The notes under the pieces are model-generated. The model saw only the letters and a list, made by a program, of their open reading frames with translations, was not told where the DNA came from and did not search any database. Position numbers and translations under genes: made by a program. A stretch of 5,049 bases of DNA, from the NCBI GenBank assembly GCA_944333375.1, contig CALVKX010000158.1, forward strand, positions 1 to 5,049, in the 5' to 3' direction. The DNA is from an uncultured Eubacteriales bacterium. GTDB lineage: Bacteria > Bacillota_A > Clostridia > Christensenellales > Aristaeellaceae. This document shows, piece after piece, positions 1-4,658 of this stretch; the first letter of the stretch is position 1; each line of letters starts with the position of its first letter.

Positions 1-308
1 AAGGGCGCGAGGTTCTTGGCCGTCTTGTCGCGCTTGCCGTTGACCTCGATCATCTGGGAATAGGAATAGGGATAGACCGAGGGCACCACCACGATAATCA
101 CCAGTAGCACCGCAAGCACAATCAGGCTGGCCACGGCCAGCGGGTTTTTAAAGAGCTTGCGCATGCCGTCACGGAAAAAGGTGGTGGATTCGCGCATGGT
201 TTCATGCTGCTGCTTCTCCTCGTCCGTGGCGGGAGAGAACTTGCTCAGATCAATTTGCAGGCTCAGGAGGTTCTTTTTGGGCAGCCTGTCCTCTTTAAAC
301 TCTCGCAT
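1..308 (-). CDS. oppC: Oligopeptide/dipeptide ABC transporter permease, OppC/DppC-like (N-terminal part, cut by window edge)
   Basis: Only the first 102 codons are present; the gene runs off the low-coordinate edge. OppC-type permeases pair with OppB to form the membrane channel of binding-protein-dependent peptide importers. The visible protein has a charged cytoplasmic N-terminus (residues 1-45), then a stretch beginning FFRDGMRKLFKNPLAVA, the usual OppC entry into the first membrane helix, a hydrophobic helix at about residues 57-76, and a periplasm-side segment rich in Tyr, Ser and Pro. The ATG at 308-306 is chosen because AGGAGG lies 10 nt upstream (324-319) and the reading frame begins right after oppB with a 15-nt gap, so the two are surely cotranscribed. 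The conserved EAA loop would be outside the window. Substrate (oligopeptide, dipeptide or nickel) cannot be told from this fragment. Confidence 0.88.
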   Translation of the reverse strand, partial: MREFKEDRLPKKNLLSLQIDLSKFSPATDEEKQQHETMRESTTFFRDGMRKLFKNPLAVASLIVLAVLLVIIVVVPSVYPYSYSQMIEVNGKRDKTAKNLAP

Positions 309-323
309 GGAACGCCATCCTCC

Positions 324-1235
324 TCAATCAAGCTTGATGCGCGGGTCGACCGCCTTGTAGATCAGGTCGCTCAAAAGCGTGGCGACCACCATCAAAACCG
401 CCAGGAAGATGGTCACGGCCATAATCATGGGGTAATCCTGATTGTTGATGGAACTGACGAACTTGGTGCCTAGGCCGCCCACGGTGAACACCGTCTCCAC
501 CACCATGCTGCCGGTGAGGATGTAGGCGGTCATGGGGCCCACATAGGTGATGACGGGAATCAGGGCGTTTCGCAGCGCGTGCTTGCCGATAACCAGCCAT
601 TCATGCACGCCCTTGGCGCGGGCGGTGCGGATATAGTCCTGACCCAGCACATCCAGCATGCTGGACTTGGTCAGACGGGTGATATAGGCCATGGGATAGA
701 GCGCCAGGGCGATGACCGGCAACACATAGTTGGGGCTGGTGGGCGACCATACGCCCACCCACCTGAGCTGCAGGCAGAACACCAAAAGCAGAATCGTCGC
801 CAGAATGAAGCTGGGCACCGAGACAAACAGCGTTGTCACAAAGATAATCACGCGGTCGGGCCAACGGCCGCGGCAAAGCGCAGCCACCGAACCCAGCACC
901 AGACCGACAATCAGCGCCAGTATCGCCGCCATGCCGCCCAGCGTGGCGGAAACCGAGAACGACTCGGAGATCACCTCGGAGATTTCGCGCCCGGTCTTCA
1001 GGGAGATGCCGAAATCCCCCTTGGCCAGATTGCCCAGATAGATCATAAACTGCTCCGGCACCGGCTTATCCAGATGGAAGCGCTGCATCAGCATGGCTTC
1101 CACAGCGGGGTCCTTGGCCTTTTCGCTGGAAAACGGGCCGCCGGGGATGGCGTTCATGGCAAAAAAGGTGATGGCCGCAATGATGAATACGGTAAGGATT
1201 GCAAGCAACACGCGCTTGACGACATATTTGAGCAT
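324..1235 (-). CDS. oppB: Oligopeptide/dipeptide ABC transporter permease, OppB/DppB-like
   Basis: This is a 303-aa inner-membrane permease, a normal length for OppB/DppB. It opens with LKYVVKRVLLAILTVF, the typical OppB first helix (about 9-29). The family loop containing GDFGISL is at 73-79. Further helices lie near 98-121, 129-155, 169-187, 230-250 and 270-292. The EAA loop that contacts the ATPase spans about 200-226 (DYIRTARAKG then a conserved ALRNALIP). The C-terminus ends in the usual DPRIKLD. The frame stays open to 1325, but the extra 30 residues are polar, GC-biased and unlike OppB; the ATG at 1235 has GGGAGGG 10 nt upstream and restores the canonical N-terminus, so it is preferred. 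The gene is followed after 15 nt by oppC. A promoter candidate lies about 290 nt upstream. Peptide import is a family-level assignment; the exact substrate is unknown. Confidence 0.93.
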   Translation of the reverse strand: MLKYVVKRVLLAILTVFIIAAITFFAMNAIPGGPFSSEKAKDPAVEAMLMQRFHLDKPVPEQFMIYLGNLAKGDFGISLKTGREISEVISESFSVSATLGGMAAILALIVGLVLGSVAALCRGRWPDRVIIFVTTLFVSVPSFILATILLLVFCLQLRWVGVWSPTSPNYVLPVIALALYPMAYITRLTKSSMLDVLGQDYIRTARAKGVHEWLVIGKHALRNALIPVITYVGPMTAYILTGSMVVETVFTVGGLGTKFVSSINNQDYPMIMAVTIFLAVLMVVATLLSDLIYKAVDPRIKLD

Positions 1236-1245
1236 CCCGATAAGT

Positions 1246-1252
1246 CCCTCCC
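1246..1252 (-). promoter_or_regulatory. Ribosome binding site that fixes the oppB start
   Basis: The minus strand reads GGGAGGG here, 10 nt before the ATG at 1235-1233. The in-frame ATG at 1325 gives a non-family N-terminal extension. This site is the main reason to call the shorter, 303-aa OppB. Confidence 0.75.
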
Positions 1253-1372
1253 GAGGGCGCGCAGAAAGGGCCTGCGCGCAATCAAATTGAGATCGTTTTC
1301 GCTGGTGCCGAAAACCAAGCCGCACGGCCAGGGACCGCGCGGCAGCATCGTCCAGAAGGACGCTTTAAGGGC

Positions 1373-1378
1373 AGTATA
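1373..1378 (-). promoter_or_regulatory. Possible second -10 box (TATACT) for oppBC
   Basis: The minus strand has TATACT preceded directly by TTTTG, inside an AT-rich island in an otherwise GC-rich leader. No good -35 hexamer sits at 16-18 nt. The dyad AAAAGT-AG-ACTTTT occupies 1380-1393, where the spacer would be. If used, it would shorten the leader to about 130 nt. Weak support. Confidence 0.25.
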
Positions 1379-1380
1379 CA

Positions 1381-1564
1381 AAAGTAGACTTTTTTATATG
1401 GGCGTTTTTGAGCCTCCAGCCCCGCCGCTTACCCTCCCAGCGTCCTCCATCTCGCCGGCATACGCCGGCAAAATCTCATACAGATCAAGGCAAACCGTCC
1501 TTCCCGCTGCCGATTCCAATATACGTTGTTACTATATCACATTCATATCGAAAAAGTCTACTTT
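1381..1564. repeat. Inverted-repeat pair bounding a 184-bp non-coding segment (MITE-like or paired operators)
   Basis: AAAGTAGACTTTTT occurs at 1381-1394 on the plus strand and again, exactly, at 1564-1551 on the minus strand. Both copies continue inward, with a one-base difference in length, to ATATG, so the similarity covers about 20 bp and the copies face each other. Each repeat is itself a near palindrome (AAAGT, two bases, ACTTT). The segment between them has no supported gene and contains the GCCGGC hairpin (1454-1469) and the opp -10 box. I see no clear target-site duplication outside the repeats. It may be a small non-autonomous element or a pair of protein-binding sites; the sequence alone does not decide. 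Confidence 0.4.
1531..1560 (-). promoter_or_regulatory. Promoter of the oppBC operon (extended -10)
   Basis: On the minus strand a -35 TAGACT (1560-1555) and a -10 TATAGT (1536-1531) are separated by 18 nt, with TGA just before the -10, giving the extended -10 form common in Firmicutes. The -35 lies within the dyad AAAGT-CT-ACTTT (1553-1564), so a protein bound there would occlude the promoter. The promoter starts immediately after the terminator of the upstream operon. Confidence 0.55.
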
Positions 1565-1592
1565 AAAAAACGCCCGTTTGGATGCCAAACGG
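1565..1592 (-). terminator. Intrinsic terminator of the dnaD-dnaC-arsC-like operon
   Basis: On the minus strand CCGTTTGG, a CAT loop and CCAAACGG form a perfect 8-bp hairpin (1592-1574), followed by GCG and six T (1570-1565). It lies about 105 nt downstream of the stop codon of the last operon gene. The plus strand also has T5 a few bases past the stem (about 1597-1601), so it may act weakly in both directions. Confidence 0.7.
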
Positions 1593-1632
1593 ACAATTTT
1601 TAAAAAAAATTCCCTATTTTTTGTCTTTACCG

Positions 1633-1669
1633 GGCGATCCCCCCACCCGATCGCCTTTTTGTTTTTTTT
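1633..1669 (+). terminator. Intrinsic-terminator-like hairpin on the plus strand, without a plus-strand gene
   Basis: On the plus strand GGCGATC (1633-1639), a C-rich 9-nt loop and GATCGCC (1649-1655) form a perfect 7-bp stem followed by T5-G-T8 (1656-1669). This is the classic layout for terminating plus-strand transcription. On the minus strand the same hairpin has no T tract behind it, so it would not serve the operon that ends nearby. No plus-strand gene is seen upstream. It may stop antisense transcription into the replication operon or end an unannotated small RNA. Confidence 0.55.
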
Positions 1670-1696
1670 CTGTTTTTGGTTCAATAAATGGAAGAA

Positions 1697-2053
1697 TCAG
1701 GGTTTGCTTTCCATATTAATCCATCGCTTCCACTCCGTCTCATCCGCGCCCACGGTTACGCGGCTGCCGCTGCGCACGATGGGGCTGACCAGCGCCGAGG
1801 GATCGCTCAGAAGTTCCGAAAGGATGAGGCTGTCGGTGGACATGTGCGCCACGGGGCGCTCCAGCGCCTTCTTTCCCGAGCGGTCCACCAACGCCCTGGC
1901 GCCCGCGGCGGCGGCAAAAAGCTCCAGCTCCCTGCGCCCCAGCCGGTGCTTTTTGAGGTCCACCAGCTGATAGGGAATCCGGCGCTCCTTGAAAAACCGT
2001 TCGGCCTTGAGCACATCGGGATTCTTTTTGGAGGCATAGATCTGCACGTTCAC
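1697..2053 (-). CDS. ArsC/Spx-family thioredoxin-fold protein lacking the active-site cysteine
   Basis: This 118-aa protein has the length and layout of the ArsC/Spx/YffB family: a first strand with IYASKKNPD (5-13), a helix with LKAERFFKERRIPY (15-28), then VDLKK, and a C-terminal SPIVRSG (90-96) followed by VTVG, matching the family's Pro-Ile strand. In Spx and ArsC the loop after the first strand carries the redox or catalytic Cys; here the equivalent positions are N11 and V14, and the protein has no cysteine at all. The Arg normally just before the Pro-Ile motif is also absent (V89-S90). Arsenate reduction or thiol redox sensing by the usual chemistry is therefore unlikely. The start is a GTG at 2053-2051 that overlaps the upstream TGA by 4 nt (GTGA), with purine-rich GGGGGAAGGGG just upstream, indicating translational coupling to the helicase-loader gene. 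The function is unknown; a regulatory or protein-binding role is inference. Confidence 0.85.
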   Translation of the reverse strand: MNVQIYASKKNPDVLKAERFFKERRIPYQLVDLKKHRLGRRELELFAAAAGARALVDRSGKKALERPVAHMSTDSLILSELLSDPSALVSPIVRSGSRVTVGADETEWKRWINMESKP

Positions 2054-3048
2054 GCCCCTTCCCCCTTCCGTCTGCGCACGCGTCGCACGTCGGCGCCCAC
2101 AAAGCCCACGCGCAGGCAGCTTTCCCGGTCCAGCAGGCGCGAGGTCACACGCTCGGTATAGCGCTCGCGCAGCTCCTGCACGCTGAGGTTGGTGCTCAGA
2201 ACCGTATGCCGGCCGCTGCGCTGGCGCTCGTTGAGGAGGTTGAAAAGCTGGGTCACGGTCACGTTGTTCATCAGCGGCTCAGTGCCCAGGTCATCGATGA
2301 GCAACAGCTCCGCCTCCATGAGGGGAGCGAGCCTGCTTCCGTCGTTTTCCATGTAGGCCTGGCGCGCCATTTCAAAAAAGCGGTAGGCGCTCACGCAGGT
2401 GGGGAGATGCCCGCGCTCGGCCACGCGGCGGGCGATGCACTGCAACAGGAACGTCTTGCCCAGGCCGCTTTTTCCCATGAGAAGCAGATCGCGCGTCCCG
2501 GTTTGAGGGAAGCCGTCGGCATAGCGCAGGCAGATATCCCGGTTCATCCTCATCACCTGCCGCTGAGAGGGGCCGCCGTCCAGCGGCTCGTCAGGAAAAA
2601 TGGTCTCATCAAACGTCTCGAAGGAGCCCGTTCCGGCGCCCAGGCCGCTTTCCTCCAGGATGCGGCGGTTGAGCTCCCGGCGCATGCAGTCGCACATGCG
2701 GCGGGAGGGATCATAGACGTAGCCCTCGTCCCGGCAGACGGCACAGGTATAGACGGGCTGCAAAAAATCCGCGCCCAGCCCGGCCTCGGTCAGCTTTTGC
2801 GCGATCTGGCGGTTCCACTGTGCCATGCGGCCGCCCAGCCCGGCGTTGGCCTGCGGGTCCCGGCGCGGCTGGAGCAGGCTGGAGCGCACGCCCTCGACCA
2901 CCGCGGCGTGGCGCTGGTCCAGCAGTTCCCTCAGCCCCGGACAGCGCGCACAGGCGTCCTCGCGCCGCTGCTCAAAAAGGCGTAGGTTGTCCTCGCGCCG
3001 CCGGGCGTACTCCTGCGCCAGGCGCGCCATGATCTGCTCCCGCGTCAT
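2050..3048 (-). CDS. dnaC: AAA+ replicative helicase loader, DnaC/DnaI-type
   Basis: A 332-aa cytoplasmic ATPase of the DnaC/DnaI family, which loads the ring-shaped replicative helicase onto DNA. An Arg/Glu-rich helical N-terminal domain (1-95) is followed by a cysteine cluster, C102-x2-C105 and C119-x-C121, a probable zinc site as in related loaders. The AAA+ core has Walker A GKSGLGKT (192-199), Walker B LLLIDD (248-253), a sensor-I STN (285-287) and a Ser-Arg-Leu segment (303-305) whose Arg is the likely finger. Length is close to DnaI (about 310 aa). The ATG at 3048 overlaps the upstream stop by 4 nt (ATGA), and the stop overlaps the next start (GTGA), so it is the middle gene of a coupled operon. 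Pairing with a DnaD-domain gene is the usual clostridial arrangement and supports a chromosomal helicase loader. IstB of IS21 is the main alternative, but there is no transposase here and IstB lacks the long N-terminal domain. The symbol follows common clostridial usage; dnaI would also be defensible. Confidence 0.92.
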   Translation of the reverse strand: MTREQIMARLAQEYARRREDNLRLFEQRREDACARCPGLRELLDQRHAAVVEGVRSSLLQPRRDPQANAGLGGRMAQWNRQIAQKLTEAGLGADFLQPVYTCAVCRDEGYVYDPSRRMCDCMRRELNRRILEESGLGAGTGSFETFDETIFPDEPLDGGPSQRQVMRMNRDICLRYADGFPQTGTRDLLLMGKSGLGKTFLLQCIARRVAERGHLPTCVSAYRFFEMARQAYMENDGSRLAPLMEAELLLIDDLGTEPLMNNVTVTQLFNLLNERQRSGRHTVLSTNLSVQELRERYTERVTSRLLDRESCLRVGFVGADVRRVRRRKGEGA

Positions 3049-4532
3049 CTGCGCCTCAACTCCTCCAGCTGTTCCTCCGAAAGCTCGCCGAACTCATCGG
3101 GATCATAGGTCCTCTGTTCATACTGCTGCTCGATCACCCGTCTGGGGGCTGCGTCCCTGCGGGTGTTCTGGAAGCGCTCGTGCTCGGCGCGCGCCTCCGC
3201 CTCCGTCCTCACCCCGGCGGCATGCCAGCCCTCCAGCAGCCGGTTCATGTAGGGCATGGGCTTTTCCACGCCCCGCGCCAGCTCCGCCGCCAGACGAATC
3301 AGCGTTTCCGGCATGCCCCATTTCTCTTCCCACGTCTCAAGCAGCTCGCGGTTGGCCTGCGTCATGCCGCCGCGGTGCCCGGCGATCTCCATCAGCGCCC
3401 GGATGCGCTGGTTGAGCGCGCGAACCTGCTCCAGATGCGCCTCGATGGCCTGCGCCGTATCCAGGCCCTTGGCGCTCCACGCCTCCAGAAGCGCGGCCAC
3501 GTTGTCCAGCGTATGCGCGCGGCCGCTGGCAGCCACCTCCCGCGCGGCCAGCATCGCGGCCTCATGCCCGCCGGACGCCGCCAGTCCGCGGTAGAGCCGG
3601 CGCATGCCGTCGTCCACCACGGCGCGGCTCATGCCCAGCGCCTGAAGCAGCTCGCGGATGCGCGCGGTTTCCTCGCGCTCGGCCTCCAATGTGCGCTCAA
3701 CCGCCTTGCCGGTGGTGGCCTGTCCGCCGCTGCGGCTGTGGATGCCTTCCAATACTTTGTCCAGATAGCCGAAGGTCGGCGCGCCCTTGGTCGTCTCGCG
3801 GCAGGCGGCTTCGACGGCCTTTGGCTCAAAGCCCCACTGCTCCGTCCATTTGAGATAGAGATCCACCTCGTCCATGGAGGGGCTGCGGCGCATGCCCAGG
3901 CGGCTGAGCACCCGGCGCGCGCCCCTGATGGCAGCCTCGGAGCGCTGAAAGACGGCCTCGGCCTCCTCAATGGTGGCAATGTGCTCCTCGGCCAGCTCCG
4001 CCGCCAGCTTCTGGGCGGCCTTGAAGCTGAAGTTGACGCCCCGTGTGGCGATCATGTGCTGGATGAGCATGAGCACCACCTCGGCAGGCAGCCCGAGCTG
4101 TTCGACCCATTCGTAGGCCAGCACGGTTTCGCCGCCGTGGAGCTTGCGCCTCTCATCGAAGGCGGCGTACACCGCCTGGGCAAAGGACTCGTATGCCTCG
4201 TCGCGAGGCGCCTCGCGGCGCTTGAGCATGGCCTGCTGCACGTTTAAAAACCGATAGGCCGGCGGCGCGTCCTGCACCCGCTCCACCAGGCGGCAGCGCT
4301 CCCAGTAGCGCATGGCGCGCTCCACCTCCTCGCGGGTCAGGCCAAGCGCGCGGGCGGCATCATCCAGCAGATCACCCTCCTCCGTCATGCCTCCATGCGC
4401 GCACATCAGGCCGTAGAGATAGACCTTGACGTGGCCTTCGGGCGCGGCGGGCATGTATTCGCAGAAAAAGGCGTTGGGCACCGCCGTGGCGTCCCACAGC
4501 AGGCCGCCGCGATCGGCTTCAAAGGTTGGCAT
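3045..4532 (-). CDS. DnaD-domain primosome protein with repeated C-terminal modules
   Basis: A 495-aa Glu/Ala/Arg-rich soluble protein related to DnaD/DnaB of Firmicutes, which remodel DNA and help recruit helicase at replication start. Residues 18-100 look like the winged-helix N-terminal domain (a helix-rich KVYLYGLMCAHGG region, then LTREEVERAMRYWERCRLVE). DnaD-type C-terminal modules follow, most clearly at about 222-268 (Y256-x3-V260-x3-I264) and 394-445 (Y428-x3-L432-x3-W436), with more divergent copies near 136-195 and 293-368 (N344-x3-L348-x3-W352). The C-terminus (446-495) is charged and probably disordered, as in DnaD proteins that bind single-stranded DNA. It is about twice the length of B. 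subtilis DnaD (about 230 aa) and closer to DnaB. The ATG at 4532 has GGAG 7 nt upstream (4543-4540) and AAAGGAG further up (4552-4546). It is the first gene of the operon, coupled by ATGA to the helicase loader. No symbol is given because DnaD and DnaB roles cannot be separated here. Confidence 0.88.
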   Translation of the reverse strand: MPTFEADRGGLLWDATAVPNAFFCEYMPAAPEGHVKVYLYGLMCAHGGMTEEGDLLDDAARALGLTREEVERAMRYWERCRLVERVQDAPPAYRFLNVQQAMLKRREAPRDEAYESFAQAVYAAFDERRKLHGGETVLAYEWVEQLGLPAEVVLMLIQHMIATRGVNFSFKAAQKLAAELAEEHIATIEEAEAVFQRSEAAIRGARRVLSRLGMRRSPSMDEVDLYLKWTEQWGFEPKAVEAACRETTKGAPTFGYLDKVLEGIHSRSGGQATTGKAVERTLEAEREETARIRELLQALGMSRAVVDDGMRRLYRGLAASGGHEAAMLAAREVAASGRAHTLDNVAALLEAWSAKGLDTAQAIEAHLEQVRALNQRIRALMEIAGHRGGMTQANRELLETWEEKWGMPETLIRLAAELARGVEKPMPYMNRLLEGWHAAGVRTEAEARAEHERFQNTRRDAAPRRVIEQQYEQRTYDPDEFGELSEEQLEELRRR

Positions 4533-4567
4533 GCTGACACTCCGGCTCCTTTCGCAAAGGTAGGTTC

Positions 4568-4596
4568 AGTATATCATATTTTTGGCTTGTGCGGAA
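4568..4596 (-). promoter_or_regulatory. Promoter of the dnaD-like/dnaC operon (extended -10)
   Basis: The minus strand has TATACT (4573-4568) preceded by TGA (4576-4574), an extended -10 box. The region 17 nt upstream (4596-4591, TTCCGC) is a poor -35, so the TGN element probably carries the recognition. Predicted transcription start near 4561 gives a leader of about 30 nt with the ribosome site inside it. The AT-rich box stands out between a GC-rich terminator and a GC-rich gene. Confidence 0.55.
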
Positions 4597-4602
4597 GCGC
4601 GC

Positions 4603-4637
4603 AAAAAAGGACCGCCCGGCGAACTGCCGGGCGGCCC
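4603..4637 (-). terminator. Strong intrinsic terminator of the ABC-transporter ATPase gene
   Basis: On the minus strand GGGCCGCCCGGC (4637-4626), a 5-nt loop and GCCGGGCGGTCC (4620-4609) form a 12-bp stem with one G-U pair, followed directly by six T (4608-4603). It begins 21 nt past the stop codon at 4659 and separates the transporter operon from the replication operon, whose promoter lies just beyond. Confidence 0.9.
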
Positions 4638-4658
4638 TTCCCAAATTCTCCACGCGCC

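Larger units (their letters stand above)
1236..1524 (-). other. Long untranslated leader of oppB (no gene supported)
   Basis: If the promoter at 1560-1531 is used, the opp transcript starts near 1524 and carries a leader of about 289 nt. The leader is GC-rich in most of its length, unlike the AT-rich stretch just upstream. It contains a GCCGGC-GTAT-GCCGGC hairpin (1469-1454) and, at 1393-1373, an AT-rich island with a dyad and a TATACT box that could be a second promoter. A short minus-strand reading frame from a TTG near 1519 to a TAA near 1402 crosses it, but it has no convincing ribosome site or recognisable sequence and is not called as a gene. I recognise no known riboswitch or T-box core. 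Confidence 0.4.

Noticed and set aside
1236..1325. A 30-residue N-terminal extension of OppB from the ATG at 1325
   Set aside because: The added residues are polar and unlike OppB, and the ATG at 1235 has a good ribosome site and gives the canonical start of the first membrane helix.
1454..1469. GCCGGC repeats as a CRISPR or tandem-repeat array
   Set aside because: There are only two 6-bp copies separated by 4 bp; they are better read as one small hairpin.
1402..1519. A leader peptide of about 40 codons on the minus strand from a TTG start
   Set aside because: The start would fall only a few bases after the predicted transcription start, without a ribosome site, and the product matches nothing I recognise. 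It is kept only as a note in the leader finding.
579..1970. A 463-codon open frame on the plus strand
   Set aside because: It runs antisense through oppB, the AT-rich intergenic gap and the ArsC-like gene. Its composition (Gln/His/Gly-rich, then low-complexity) is typical of a GC-rich shadow frame, and it has no family resemblance.
2206..2985. A 259-codon open frame on the plus strand
   Set aside because: It is antisense to the helicase loader, which has complete Walker A and B motifs on the minus strand.
2050..3048. IstB of an IS21-type insertion sequence as the identity of the ATPase gene
   Set aside because: There is no IstA transposase or terminal repeat. The protein has a long N-terminal domain with a cysteine cluster and lies in an operon with a DnaD-domain gene.
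3180..4247. A 355-codon open frame on the plus strand
   Set aside because: It lies wholly antisense to the DnaD-like gene, and its Leu/Ala/His/Gly-rich composition is what the complement of a Glu/Ala/Arg-rich gene yields. The minus-strand gene has family motifs and a ribosome site.
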